A stretch of DNA of 64,000 nucleotides, taken from NCBI RefSeq assembly GCF_003112555.1, contig NZ_BEWB01000002.1:496001-560000 (forward strand), written 5' to 3'. A program made the position numbers and the translations under genes. The notes under the pieces were generated by a model. It was given only the letters and a program-made list of their open reading frames with translations. It was not told the origin of the DNA and did no database searches. The DNA comes from Streptomyces coelicoflavus (GTDB lineage Bacteria; Actinomycetota; Actinomycetes; Streptomycetales; Streptomycetaceae). Of this stretch, positions 53,799-62,851 are shown piece after piece (position 1 is the first letter of the stretch; every line of letters begins with the position of its first letter).

Positions 53799-54386
53799 AT
53801 GGACACAACGACCGCACCGCTCCGTGTGACCCTGCTCGTCGGCAGCAACCGCCACGGCCGCTTCGGCCCCGTCGTCGCCGACTGGCTCCTGGACCACCTC
53901 CGCACCCACGACGACCTGCTCCCGGACGTGGTGGACGTCGCCGAAACCGACCTGCCCACGACCTTCGCCCCGACCCCGGAGGCGACCGCCGCGCTGGCGG
54001 AGATCACCCCGAAGCTGGCGGACGCCGACGCGTTCGTCGTGCTCACTCCCGAGTACAACCACTCGTTCCCGGCGGGCCTGAAGAACGTCATCGACTGGCA
54101 CTTCACCGAGTGGCGCGCCAAGCCCGTCGGGCTGGTCTCCTACGGCGGCCTGGCCGGCGGCCTGCGCGCCGCGGAGCACCTGCGCCAGGTCTTCGCCGAA
54201 CTGCACGCCGTCACCGTCCGCGACACCGTCTCCTTCCACAACGCGGGCGCTTCCTTCGACGACGGGGGCAGGCTCAGGGACCCGTCCGGCCCGGACGCCG
54301 CGGCCAAGACGATGCTCGACCAGCTGGTGTGGTGGGGGCGGGCCCTGCGGGAGGCGAAGGAGAAGCGGCCCTACGACGGCGCGTGA
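53799..54386 (+). CDS. NAD(P)H-dependent FMN reductase
   Basis: 195 residues from an ATG at 53799. The flavodoxin-like fold shows LLVGSNRHGRFGPVVADW for FMN phosphate binding and VVLTPEYNHSFPAGLKNVIDW, the hallmark of the NADPH-dependent FMN reductase (SsuE/azoreductase-like) family. It reduces free or bound flavin and often quinones. The SoxR box directly upstream indicates induction by redox-active compounds such as the organism's own antibiotics; S. coelicolor has a SoxR-controlled reductase gene in the equivalent place (SCO2478, from memory). Confidence 0.92.
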   Translation: MDTTTAPLRVTLLVGSNRHGRFGPVVADWLLDHLRTHDDLLPDVVDVAETDLPTTFAPTPEATAALAEITPKLADADAFVVLTPEYNHSFPAGLKNVIDWHFTEWRAKPVGLVSYGGLAGGLRAAEHLRQVFAELHAVTVRDTVSFHNAGASFDDGGRLRDPSGPDAAAKTMLDQLVWWGRALREAKEKRPYDGA

Positions 54387-54523
54387 GACGACGGCACGTG
54401 AGATGCCGCGGCGGGTGCCATAGGAGGTTCCTATGGCACCCGCTGCAATTTCGTCTTTGCTCCCGGTCATTTCCCGGATCTACCGTGACTGCGTCATCAC
54501 GGGATTCCGGAAAGGCCAGTGGA

Positions 54524-55291
54524 ATGAGTACGAATGAAAACGCGCCGGTTCGTCGGGAACTCGCCGGAAAGCGGGCTCTCGTCACGGGCGGCACCCGGGG
54601 AATCGGGGCGGAGATCGTCCGCCGGCTCCTCGACGCGGGCGCCGAAGTGGTCACCACCGCCAGGTCGGCGACGGGTACGGCGCCGGAGGGTGCCGCCTTC
54701 GTACCGGCCGACGTGCGGACAACCGCCGGCGCGGAGGCGCTGGCCACGGCCGCGCAGGAGCTGCTCGGCGGGGTGGACGTCCTGGTCCACAACGCGGGCG
54801 GGGCGCGGCCCCACAAGGACGGCCTGGCCATTCCCGACGAGGAGTGGCGGGACGCGCTGGACCTGAACCTCCTCGCCTCGGTCCGCCTGGACTCGCTGCT
54901 GGCACCGGGCATGCGGGGCCGCCGCTCGGGGGCGATCGTGCACATCTCCTCGGCGGCCGTCGTCCCCCCGGTGCCCCCGTTCCTGCACTACCAGGCGGCG
55001 AAGGCGGCGCTGGAGACCTACAGCCGGGGACTGGCCTCGGTGCTGGCCCCCGCCGGCGTCCGGGTCAACACGGTGAGCCCCGGCCGCACCGCCACCCCCG
55101 GCGGCGAGGAGACCCGGGAGCACTGGGCGGGCCTGAACGCGGGGCCGGGCCCGACCGCCACCGCGCCCCTGGGACGCGACGGCCGGCCCGGGGACGTCGC
55201 CGAAGCGGTGCTGTTCCTCGTCTCCGGCCGGGCGGGCTGGGTGACCGGGACCAACCTCGTCGTGGACGGCGGGGAATTCCCCCGGGGATGA
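54524..55291 (+). CDS. short-chain dehydrogenase/reductase
   Basis: 255 residues from an ATG at 54524. Motifs: VTGGTRGIGAEIV, HNAGG in place of the usual NNAG, Ser in ISSAAVVPP, and YQAAKAALETYSRG with catalytic Tyr and Lys; GRTATPGG and VTGTNLVVDGGEF complete the classical family pattern. The start is weakly marked (AAAGG 13 bases upstream). It is followed by a second SDR in the same direction and both probably form an operon controlled by the adjacent LysR protein. Confidence 0.88.
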   Translation: MSTNENAPVRRELAGKRALVTGGTRGIGAEIVRRLLDAGAEVVTTARSATGTAPEGAAFVPADVRTTAGAEALATAAQELLGGVDVLVHNAGGARPHKDGLAIPDEEWRDALDLNLLASVRLDSLLAPGMRGRRSGAIVHISSAAVVPPVPPFLHYQAAKAALETYSRGLASVLAPAGVRVNTVSPGRTATPGGEETREHWAGLNAGPGPTATAPLGRDGRPGDVAEAVLFLVSGRAGWVTGTNLVVDGGEFPRG

Positions 55292-55354
55292 CCCCCGTCG
55301 AATTCCGAAAAGTGAGAAGCGGGCGTGGAAAAAGTGGAAAGGGATGCCCCGGAA

Positions 55355-56098
55355 ATGAGTGCGTACAGCGGCAGGAACGCCGTGATCACGGGCGGCGGCA
55401 GCGGAATGGGTTTCGCGATGGCGGAACTGCTGGTGGCCGGCGGAGCCCGCGTCGTGATCACCGGCCGTTCGCAGGCCACGCTCGACGCCGCCCGTGAGCG
55501 GCTCGGCGAGAACGCGGTGGCGGTGCGCGGCGACGTGGCGTCGCTGACCGACCTGGACACCCTGGCCGACCGGGTGAAGACGGAGCTGGGCACGGTCGAC
55601 GCCCTGTTCGTCAACGCCGGCGTCGCCGCCCTCACACCCTTCGAGTCGACGACCGAGGAGGCGTACGACGACCTGTTCGCCATCAACGTCAAGGGCGCCT
55701 GGTTCACCGTGCAGAAGCTCGCCCCGCTGCTGAGCACGGGCGCCGGTGTCGTCCTCACCACCTCGGTCGCGAACGTCGTCGGCATGGCGGACACCAGCGT
55801 CTACGCGGCCGGGAAGGCGGCGCTGCGCTCGATGGCCCGGAGCTTCTCCCGGGAGCTGCTGCCCCGCGGCGTCCGGGTCAACGCGATCAGCCCCGGACCC
55901 GTCGACACGGGTGCCCTGGACGCGACGATGACCGCCGAGGAGGCCGCGCGGTTCAAGGCCGAGCGGGTCGCGGACAACCCCATGCGCCGCTTCGGCACCC
56001 CCGAGGAGATCGCCCGGGCCGCCGCCTTCCTCGCCTTCGACGCCACCTACACGACCGGCGCCGAACTGGTCGCGGACGGCGGCGCCACCCAGCTCTGA
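55355..56098 (+). CDS. short-chain dehydrogenase/reductase
   Basis: 247 residues from the ATG at 55355; a GTG at 55325 would add ten residues and cannot be excluded. Cofactor motif ITGGGSGMGFAMA, VNAGVA in the NNAG position, Ser in TTSVANVVG and YAAGKAALRSMARSF with catalytic Tyr and Lys. GADLVADGG-type ending (GAELVADGGATQL). The 3' end overlaps the convergent LysR gene by 52 bp. Together with the SDR upstream it may act on one substrate pathway. Confidence 0.87.
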   Translation: MSAYSGRNAVITGGGSGMGFAMAELLVAGGARVVITGRSQATLDAARERLGENAVAVRGDVASLTDLDTLADRVKTELGTVDALFVNAGVAALTPFESTTEEAYDDLFAINVKGAWFTVQKLAPLLSTGAGVVLTTSVANVVGMADTSVYAAGKAALRSMARSFSRELLPRGVRVNAISPGPVDTGALDATMTAEEAARFKAERVADNPMRRFGTPEEIARAAAFLAFDATYTTGAELVADGGATQL

Positions 56099-56976
56099 CC
56101 GAACCTGTACCAGGTCTCCTGGCGCAGGAACTCGAGGAGCGCGGTCTCCGCCGGACCCGCGCCGGGCCGGACCGCGGCGACCACGGGCTGGGAGACGGCC
56201 GGGGACACCGGGCGCACCAGGTGCTCGTGACCGGGCGGCACCGCGGAGGCCGGGACGAACGTCACCCCGAGGCCGTGCACGGCCCAGCGCACGGCCGTCG
56301 CCGTCTGGGACACACGGGCGACCGTGGTCGGGGCGAGCCCGTTGTCCCGCAGCACCTCCACCAGTACGCCGTCGAGCGCGCTGCTCGTGTCGAACCGCAC
56401 CCACGGCTCCCGCTCCAGCTCCCGCAGCCCGACGCGGTCCGCGGCGAGCGCCGGGTGCCCGGCGGGCAGCACGACGACGAACTCCTCGTCGCCGAGGTGG
56501 TGGCCGTCGTACAGGCCCTCCTCGCACGGCCCGGCCATCAGGGCGAGGTCGATGACACCGCCGCGCGCCAGCCGCTCCAGCTCGGTCGGGTTCGGTTCCT
56601 CGAAGACGGTGATCTCCAGGCGCGGGAAGCGGCGGCGCAGTGCGCTCAGGGCGCCCGGCAGCTGCCGGGCGCCCAGGCCCATCTGCACCGCCACCACCAG
56701 CTCGCCCACCAGCTCGTCGGCGCCGGCCCGTGCCGTCGCCCGCGCCCGGCGCGCCGCGTTCACGGCGACCTCCGCCTCGCGCAGGAAGGCACGGCCGGCC
56801 ACGGTGGGCACCAGACCGGTCGGCGTGCGGGAGAACAGCTCCACGCCGAGGTCCCGCTCCAGACCGCGGATCTGCTGGGACACCGAGGGCTGGGCGACGC
56901 GCAGCACCTCCGCCGCCGCCGTCACCGAGCCCTCCTCGGCGACGGCCAGGGCGTACTCGAACTGCCTCAGGCTCAT
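56047..56976 (-). CDS. LysR-family transcriptional regulator
   Basis: 309 residues from an ATG at 56976 with GGAG upstream. The N-terminal winged helix is the LysR form: FEYALAVAEEGSVTAAAEVL and VAQPSVSQQIRGLERDLGVELFSR. The C-terminal two-lobed effector domain follows (FPRLEITVFEEPNPTELERL). It lies convergent with the two SDR genes rather than divergent, so its target is not obvious from layout. Confidence 0.92.
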   Translation of the reverse strand: MSLRQFEYALAVAEEGSVTAAAEVLRVAQPSVSQQIRGLERDLGVELFSRTPTGLVPTVAGRAFLREAEVAVNAARRARATARAGADELVGELVVAVQMGLGARQLPGALSALRRRFPRLEITVFEEPNPTELERLARGGVIDLALMAGPCEEGLYDGHHLGDEEFVVVLPAGHPALAADRVGLRELEREPWVRFDTSSALDGVLVEVLRDNGLAPTTVARVSQTATAVRWAVHGLGVTFVPASAVPPGHEHLVRPVSPAVSQPVVAAVRPGAGPAETALLEFLRQETWYRFGQSWVAPPSATSSAPVV

Positions 56977-57060
56977 CGGCTCCGTCCCCTTCTCCCGCGC
57001 TCGCTTCCTGCCGCTCGCGCTCTCGCCGCAAGCGTAGGTGAGCACGGGAGGCAGAGGCCG

Positions 57061-58704
57061 TCAGCCCACGTTCACCGCGCTCCACGCCGCGCCGACCGCG
57101 GCGTACTCGGCGCTGTCGGTGCCGTACAGGTCACCGGCGGCGCCCAGGGTGGCGGCACGGGCGCCCGCGTAGTCGGTGGACGACGTCATGTACACGGTCA
57201 GCGCCCGGTACCAGATGTCGCCCAGCTTGTCCCGGCCGATCCCGGAGACCGTGGAGCCGTCACAGGTCGGGGAGTCGTACGCCACGCCGCCCACGGTCCG
57301 CGCGCCGCTGCCCTCGGCCAGCAGGTAGGCGAAGTGGTTGGCGACGCCGGAGGAGTAGTGGACGTCCAGGTCGCCCACCGCGGTGCTCCAGCAGTCGGCC
57401 GAACTTCCGTCCCTGCTCGGCCTGTCCATGTAGCGCAGCGCCTCGCGGCCGAACCCGTCCCGCACGACCTTCTCGCCGATCAGGTAGTCCCCGGGGTCGG
57501 CGGCGTTGCCGGCGTGCCACTCCACCAGGGCGCCGAAGATGTCGGAGGTCGCCTCGTTGAGGCCGCCGGACTCGCCCGAGTACGTCAGCGCGGCCGTCTT
57601 CGACGTCACCCCGTGCGACATCTCGTGCCCGGCGACGTCCAGCGAGACCAGCGGCCCGAAGGTCGTCCCGTCACCGTCGCCGTACGTCATGCAGAAGCAA
57701 CTGTCGTCCCAGAAGGCGTTGTTGTACTTGGTGCCGTAGTGCACGCGGTTGTACGAACCCTTGCCGTCGCCCGCGATGCCGCTGCGCCCGTGGACGTCCC
57801 GGTAGTAGTCCCAGGTGGCGTCCGTGCCGTACTGCGCGTCCACCGCGGCCGAGGCGCGGTCGTCCGCGTTCCCCGAGCCCCAGTGGTTGTCGGCATCGGT
57901 GAACACCGTCGCGGGTGCCCGCACCAGGCAGATGCCCAGGAAGCACAGGTCGGTCTGGTTCTCCGCGTCACCCGTGTACGTGCCGCCGCGCGTCGGGTCC
58001 TCGAGTTGGTACGACGACCCGGACCGCGTCGTCTCCAGCGGCACCGTGCCCCCGTACAGCGACTCGCCGTCACCGGAGACCGACTCGATGGCGTCCCAGG
58101 CGTCGATGCGGGCGCCCGTGCCCGCGTCGGTCAGCACGGTGCGGGCGACCGGGTTGCCGAGGGAGTCCAGCGCCACCGCGTTGGTCCGCCAGGCCAGCTT
58201 CGGGGTGCCGTGCAGGGCGTCGACGATCAGCTCGGGCTTGGCGGTGAGCCGCTTCAGCAGCTCGCCCGGGTTGGCGGCGCGCAGCGCGTTCGCGGCCAGG
58301 CCGGCGGCCTTGGGCGCCGACAGCTTGGGCGTGACGGTGGGCAGGGAGAGGGCGGCGTCCGTCGCGCGGTCGGCGGAGCGGAAGTCGCCGTCCGGTGCGA
58401 GGTGGACGACGAAGTCGCCGCCCAGGACGGGGAGTCCGCGGTAGGTGCGGTCGTAGCGGACGTGCTGGGTGCCGTCCTCGTCGACGACGACGTCGCGCGC
58501 CTCGGTGTCCTGGGCGTCCGTCAGCTTCAGCGCTGCGGCGTGGTCCAGCAGCGCCGACGCCGCGTGCTCCAGGGCGGCGGTGCGGGGCGGGCGGTCGGCT
58601 GCCGTGGCGCCGGGGGCCAGGGCGGCGACCAGGAGGGTCGCGGTGGTGGCGGCGAGGCCGGCCGTGGCGGTACGGGAACCTCTGACGTGCCGTATTCGGC
58701 TCAT
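57061..58704 (-). CDS. secreted neutral metalloprotease, M4 (thermolysin) family
   Basis: 547 residues from an ATG at 58704 with GAGGAG upstream. A signal peptide is followed by an FTP/PepSY-type propeptide (residues about 30-200; TYRGLPVLGGDFVVHL). The catalytic domain has HEMSHGV (zinc ligands and catalytic Glu) and GGLNEATSD with the third ligand Glu, plus DVHYSSGVANHFAYLL of the C-terminal M4 domain with the transition-state His region. It degrades extracellular proteins after self-removal of the propeptide. A perfect 15-bp palindrome lies about 70 bp upstream. Confidence 0.94.
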   Translation of the reverse strand: MSRIRHVRGSRTATAGLAATTATLLVAALAPGATAADRPPRTAALEHAASALLDHAAALKLTDAQDTEARDVVVDEDGTQHVRYDRTYRGLPVLGGDFVVHLAPDGDFRSADRATDAALSLPTVTPKLSAPKAAGLAANALRAANPGELLKRLTAKPELIVDALHGTPKLAWRTNAVALDSLGNPVARTVLTDAGTGARIDAWDAIESVSGDGESLYGGTVPLETTRSGSSYQLEDPTRGGTYTGDAENQTDLCFLGICLVRAPATVFTDADNHWGSGNADDRASAAVDAQYGTDATWDYYRDVHGRSGIAGDGKGSYNRVHYGTKYNNAFWDDSCFCMTYGDGDGTTFGPLVSLDVAGHEMSHGVTSKTAALTYSGESGGLNEATSDIFGALVEWHAGNAADPGDYLIGEKVVRDGFGREALRYMDRPSRDGSSADCWSTAVGDLDVHYSSGVANHFAYLLAEGSGARTVGGVAYDSPTCDGSTVSGIGRDKLGDIWYRALTVYMTSSTDYAGARAATLGAAGDLYGTDSAEYAAVGAAWSAVNVG

Positions 58705-58774
58705 CGATCTCCTCGGGGCGGGCGCGCCTCTCGGCGCTTGCGGGCGCTGGTGCTGACTCGGATTCAAGGACCCG

Positions 58775-58789
58775 GGACATGACATGTCC
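58775..58789. promoter_or_regulatory. palindrome upstream of the metalloprotease gene
   Basis: GGACATGACATGTCC is a perfect 7-bp-armed dyad around a central A, centred 78 bp before the protease start. It is also close to the stop of the adjacent nasA gene (58832), so a role in the protease promoter is more likely than termination. Confidence 0.45.
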
Positions 58790-58831
58790 ATAGCGCTCGC
58801 GTGGAGATCATGAGAGGAGAGAATGACGCCG

Positions 58832-60958
58832 CTAGGGCCTCACCGTTTCCACCCGCACCGCGCACACCTTGAACTCCGGCATCCGCGAGACCGGGTCCAG
58901 GGCCGGGTTGGTCAGGGTGTTGGCGCGGCCCTCGCCCGGCCAGTGGAACGGCATGAACACGGTGTCGGGCCGGATGCCGGTGGTGATGCGGGCCGGCGCC
59001 ACCGCCCGCCCGCGCCGGGACACGACCGCCAGCGGGTCGCCCTCGGCCGCCCCGAGCCGCGCCGCCAGCAGGGGGTGCAGCTCCACGAAGGGGCCCGGCG
59101 CGGCGGCGTTCAGCTCGGCCACCCGCCGGGTCTGCGCCCCGGACTGGTACTGCGCCACCACCCGCCCCGTGGTCAGCAGCACCGGGTAGGCGTCGTCCGG
59201 CTCCTCGGCGCTCGGACGGTGCGCGACGGGTGCGAAACGGGCCCGGCCGTCCTCGGTGGCGAAACGGTCGAGGAAGAGGCGGGGCGTGCCCGGGTGGGGC
59301 GCGGTGCCGGTGCCGTGGTCCGCGCCCCCGTCCGCCGGCGGTGCCGGGCACGGCCAGAACACCCCGTTCTCCTCGGCCAGCCGCCGGTAGTCGATCCCGG
59401 AGTAGTCCGCCGGGCCGCCCGCGCTCGCGCGCCGCAGCTCCTCGAAGACCTCCTCGGGCTCCACCGGGAAGCCCTTCTCCACGCCGAGCCGCCCGGCCAG
59501 CCCGTGCAGCACCTCCAGGTCACTGCGGACCCCCTCCGGCGGGGTGAGCGCGCGCCGCCGCAGCAGCACCCGGCCCTCCAGGTTCGTCGTGGTCCCCGTC
59601 TCCTCCGCCCACTGCGTCACCGGCAGCACCACGTCCGCCAGTTCCGCCGTCTCGGAGAGCACCACGTCGCACACGGCCAGGAAGTCCAGCGACCGCAGCC
59701 GCCCCTCGACGTGCGCGGCGCGCGGCGCCGACACCACCGGGTTGGAGCCCATCACCAGCAGCGACCTGATGTCCGTGCCCAGCGCGTCCAGCAGCTCGTA
59801 CGCGCTGCGCCCCGGCCCCGGCAGCGAGTCCGGGCCGACGCCCCACACCTCGGCCACGTGCCGCCGCGCCGCCGGGTCGGTCAGCTTGCGGTACCCCGGC
59901 AACTGGTCCGCCTTCTGCCCGTGTTCGCGCCCGCCCTGCCCGTTGCCCTGCCCGGTCAGGCAGCCGTACCCCGACCGGGGCCGCCCGGCCCGCCCGGTCG
60001 CCAGGCACAGGTTGATCCACGCGCCCACCGTGTCCGTGCCCTTGGCCTGCTGCTCGGGCCCGCGCGCGGTGAGCACCATCGCCGCCTCGGGCGCGCAGAA
60101 CAGCCGCACCGCCTCCCGCAGTTCGGGCACGGCCACCCCCGTGATCCGCTCCACGTACTCCGGCCAGTGCGCCATCGCCGCCGCCCGCGCCTCCTCCCAG
60201 CCGGACGTGCGCTCCTCGACGTACGCCTCGTCGACCCGGCCCTCGGCGACCACCAGGTGCAGCATGCCGAGCGCGAGGGCGAGGTCGGTGCCGGGCCGGG
60301 GCGCGAGGTGCAGGTCGGCCTGCTCGGCGGTCCGCGTCCGGCGCGGGTCGACGACGATCAGCGTGCCGCCGTTCTCCCGCAGTGCGGTGAAGTAGCGCAT
60401 GGACGGCGGCATCGTCTCCGCCGGGTTGGACCCCACGAGGATCACGCACCCGGCCTCGGGGATGTCCTCCAGCGGGAACGGCAGCCCCCGGTCGAGCCCG
60501 AAGGCCCGCGTCCCGGCCGCCGCCGCCGACGACATGCAGAACCGCCCGTTGTAGTCGATCTGCGAGGTGCCGAGGACCACCCGCGCGAACTTGCCCAGCG
60601 CGTACGCCTTCTCGTTGGTCAGCCCGCCCCCGCCGAACACCCCGAGCGCGTCCGCGCCGTACTCCGCCCGCGTGCGCCCCAGACTCCCGGCGATCCGGTC
60701 CAGCGCCTCGTCCCACCCGGCCGGCACCAGCGCACCGTCCCGCGACCGCACCAACGGCGACGTCAGCCGCGCCCCCGGCGCGAGCACCTGCGGTGCCGTA
60801 CGCCCCTTGCCGCACAGCGCACCCCGGTTCACGGGGAAGTCCGCCCGCTCGGACACCTCGACGGTCCCGCCCCCGACGGGAGTCAGGTTCATCCCGCACT
60901 GAAGCGCGCAGTACGGGCAGTGCGTGGGGACGGCGTTCGGCGCGGCGGTGTTCTGCAT
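58832..60958 (-). CDS. nasA: assimilatory nitrate reductase, molybdopterin-binding catalytic subunit
   Basis: 708 residues. The N-terminal 4Fe-4S site is HCPYCALQCGMN with the fourth Cys in GALCGKG; molybdopterin-guanine-dinucleotide binding regions follow (IDYNGRFCMSSAAAAGTRAFG with the Cys that probably ligates Mo, LVGSNPAETMPPS, LVMGSNPVVSAP) and the C-terminal cofactor-binding domain VLLTTGRVVAQYQSGAQTRR. The enzyme reduces nitrate to nitrite in the cytoplasm; no Tat signal is present, as expected for the assimilatory form. Nitrite goes on to NirBD encoded about 10 kb to the left. GTTAC motifs upstream suggest GlnR control. Confidence 0.95.
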   Translation of the reverse strand: MQNTAAPNAVPTHCPYCALQCGMNLTPVGGGTVEVSERADFPVNRGALCGKGRTAPQVLAPGARLTSPLVRSRDGALVPAGWDEALDRIAGSLGRTRAEYGADALGVFGGGGLTNEKAYALGKFARVVLGTSQIDYNGRFCMSSAAAAGTRAFGLDRGLPFPLEDIPEAGCVILVGSNPAETMPPSMRYFTALRENGGTLIVVDPRRTRTAEQADLHLAPRPGTDLALALGMLHLVVAEGRVDEAYVEERTSGWEEARAAAMAHWPEYVERITGVAVPELREAVRLFCAPEAAMVLTARGPEQQAKGTDTVGAWINLCLATGRAGRPRSGYGCLTGQGNGQGGREHGQKADQLPGYRKLTDPAARRHVAEVWGVGPDSLPGPGRSAYELLDALGTDIRSLLVMGSNPVVSAPRAAHVEGRLRSLDFLAVCDVVLSETAELADVVLPVTQWAEETGTTTNLEGRVLLRRRALTPPEGVRSDLEVLHGLAGRLGVEKGFPVEPEEVFEELRRASAGGPADYSGIDYRRLAEENGVFWPCPAPPADGGADHGTGTAPHPGTPRLFLDRFATEDGRARFAPVAHRPSAEEPDDAYPVLLTTGRVVAQYQSGAQTRRVAELNAAAPGPFVELHPLLAARLGAAEGDPLAVVSRRGRAVAPARITTGIRPDTVFMPFHWPGEGRANTLTNPALDPVSRMPEFKVCAVRVETVRP

Positions 60959-60981
60959 GCCGCCCAGCCTGCGGCTTCCGT

Positions 60982-61020
60982 GTTACGCGGCCGGTCGGCG
61001 CTCTGTTACGCCGCGGGGAC
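60982..61020. promoter_or_regulatory. candidate GlnR site before nasA
   Basis: GTTAC at 60982-60986 and at 61005-61009, the second followed after six bases by GGGAC (61016-61020), resemble GlnR a and b sites, but the spacing between the two GTTAC copies is 23 rather than 22 bp. It lies 24-62 bp before the nasA start. Confidence 0.45.
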
Positions 61021-61083
61021 GGCGGCCTCCCCGCCGCCGCCGGGCCCGCGTGAGGAGCGCGGGCGGGGCGTGTGCGGGACGCG

Positions 61084-61770
61084 TCACCGCGCACCGGCGA
61101 GGGCCCGCGAGACGCCCGGCTCCCTCGGCCCGAGGAAGTGCGGATCCGGCTCGAAGACCGCGTCCAGCGCCGCCTTGCCCGCCGCCAGGACCTCCCGCGC
61201 GCTCCCGTAGTACCAGGTCACGTCGTGCTCGTCGTCGACCCCGACGCCGTACGAGACCACCCCCGCCTCCTGGCACAGCGCGACCGCCCGCCGGATGTGG
61301 AAGCCCTGGCTGATCAGCACGGCCCGGTCCACGCCGAAGATCTTCTTGGCGCGGACGCAGGAGTCCCAGGTGTCGAAGCCCGCGTAGTCGCCGACGATCC
61401 GCCCGTCGGGCACACCGTGCCGGACCAGGTAGGCGCGCATGGCGTCCGGCTCGTCGTACTCCTCGCGGCTGTTGTCCCCGGTCACGAGCACCACCTCGAT
61501 CCGCCCCGCCCGGTACAGCTCCGCCGCCGCGTCCAGCCGGTGCGCGAGATACGGCGAGGGCTCCCCGTCCCACAGCCCGGCGCCGAAGACGACGGCGACC
61601 TCGGTGTGCGGCACGTCGGCGACGGTACGCAGCCGGTCGTCGGTGACCAGGCGCAGCCACGCCGCGGGCAGCAGCGCCAGCACGCATCCGGCCACCACCG
61701 CCCGCAGCAGCCGCCGTTGCCCCTTCCGGGTACGGGGAAGGCGCGGTCTGCGAAGTCTCGGGCGGCGCAT
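61084..61770 (-). CDS. DUF218/SanA-YdcF-like membrane protein
   Basis: 228 residues. A strongly basic N-terminus and one membrane helix (LLRAVVAGCVLALLPAAWL) precede the DUF218 domain: VAVVFGAGLWDGEPSPYLAHRLDAA, VVLVTGDNSREEYDEPDAM and LISQGFHIRRAVALC, with conserved Gly, Asp, His and Arg. SanA of E. coli affects envelope permeability to vancomycin; the biochemical role is not known. It lies between nasA and the chelatase-like gene, upstream of nasA by 125 bp, but is not obviously linked to nitrogen. Confidence 0.87.
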   Translation of the reverse strand: MRRPRLRRPRLPRTRKGQRRLLRAVVAGCVLALLPAAWLRLVTDDRLRTVADVPHTEVAVVFGAGLWDGEPSPYLAHRLDAAAELYRAGRIEVVLVTGDNSREEYDEPDAMRAYLVRHGVPDGRIVGDYAGFDTWDSCVRAKKIFGVDRAVLISQGFHIRRAVALCQEAGVVSYGVGVDDEHDVTWYYGSAREVLAAGKAALDAVFEPDPHFLGPREPGVSRALAGAR

Positions 61771-61886
61771 GCGTACGGTTCCCTCCCCGGTCGGTTCCTG
61801 CCACCAGGGACGTCCGGGCGGGCCGTCCGGTTCGCCGCGCGCTCACACGGACGCCCCGGCGCCGTGTGGACCGACGGAAAATCCCC

Positions 61887-61913
61887 GTGACGTCCGCGCA
61901 ACGAGGAGGCAAC
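61887..61913. promoter_or_regulatory. weak GlnR-like repeat before the chelatase-like gene
   Basis: GTGAC-n6-GCAAC-n6-GCAAC repeats at exact 11-bp spacing, matching the periodicity but only part of the GlnR consensus. It ends 22 bp before the ATG at 61936. Confidence 0.3.
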
Positions 61914-61935
61914 GTCCGCCCGCCACCCTCGACCC

Positions 61936-62712
61936 ATGAGGGCGACGACAGTGACGAGCGGCAGAAACACGGCGACCCCGGGCGGCACCCCCGCCCTGGT
62001 CGTCGTCGCCCACGGCAGCCGCGACCCGCGCGCGCTGAGCACCGTACGGGCGCTCCTCGACCGGGTCGGCGCCCTGCGCCCCGCCCTGCCGGTGCACCTG
62101 GGCCACATAGAACTGAACGCCCCCCTCCTCCCCGGCACACTGGCCGGGCTCGGCGACGGGGAGGCGGTCCTCGTCCCGCTCCTCCTCAGCCGCGGTCACC
62201 ACGTCGAGCGGGACATCCCCGACATGGCGGGGTCCTCCCCGGCCCGCACCCGCGTGGCCGCCCCGCTCGGCCCGCACCCCCTCCTCGTGGACGCCCTGCA
62301 CGCCCGCCTCACGGAGGCCGGCTGGCCCTCCCACCCGGGCCCGGACCACGCCGTCGTCCTCGCCTCCGCCGGCTCCCGTGCCCCGGCCTCCCGCACGGAC
62401 ACGTCCCGCACGGCGGCACTCCTCGCCGCCCGCCTGGGCGCCCCGGTCGTCCCGGCGTACGCCTCGGCGGCGACGCCGACGGTCCCGGAGGCCGTCCGCG
62501 CGCTGACCGCCCGGGGCTACCGCCGGGTGGCCGTCGCCTCCTGCTTCACGGCCCCGGGCCGTTTCGCGGCACAGTGCGCGGCAGCGGCCCCGTGGATCGC
62601 CTCGGAGCCCCTGGGCACCCACCCGTCGATGGCCCGCCTGCTGCTGCACCGCTACGACGAGGCGGTGAAGACGAGCAGCAGCCTGAAGCCCAGGGCGCCG
62701 GCAACCCCCTGA
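61936..62712 (+). CDS. sirohydrochlorin chelatase-like protein (CbiX/SirB family)
   Basis: 258 residues from an ATG at 61936; a GTG at 61951 has a better ribosome binding site (GAGGG) and is an alternative. The family hallmark [13 protein letters not shown] contains the metal-binding His, repeated in [10 protein letters not shown] and [14 protein letters not shown] with a further His pair. The second half is a degenerate copy ([25 protein letters not shown]), as in two-domain CbiX proteins. It inserts Fe or Co in sirohydrochlorin; near nasA and nirB an iron role for siroheme of NirB is likely. Confidence 0.87.
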   Translation: MRATTVTSGRNTATPGGTPALVVVAHGSRDPRALSTVRALLDRVGALRPALPVHLGHIELNAPLLPGTLAGLGDGEAVLVPLLLSRGHHVERDIPDMAGSSPARTRVAAPLGPHPLLVDALHARLTEAGWPSHPGPDHAVVLASAGSRAPASRTDTSRTAALLAARLGAPVVPAYASAATPTVPEAVRALTARGYRRVAVASCFTAPGRFAAQCAAAAPWIASEPLGTHPSMARLLLHRYDEAVKTSSSLKPRAPATP

Positions 62713-62780
62713 GGGGCGCGGGACTGTTTCGACATGCGGCTCCGCCGCGGGGCGCGACCGGCCACGACGCACGCCGCACT
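62712..62780. repeat. Streptomyces intergenic repeat with hairpin
   Basis: The stretch from GAGGGGCGCGGGACTG through GCGGCTCCGCCGC to GGGGCGCGACCGGCCACGACG resembles a very common short repeat in Streptomyces 3' regions (recalled). GCGGC-TCC-GCCGC forms a small hairpin. It follows the chelatase-like gene and may end its transcript. Confidence 0.5.
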
Positions 62781-62851
62781 CGCTCAACGGACACCACCCG
62801 GCACACGCATCGGCGCGCCACCTGTCACACCTTCCGCATACTGTTCACGGC

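Noticed and set aside
60982..61020. firm GlnR box call before nasA
   Set aside because: The two GTTAC copies are 23 bp apart, one more than the expected 22, so it is kept only as a candidate.
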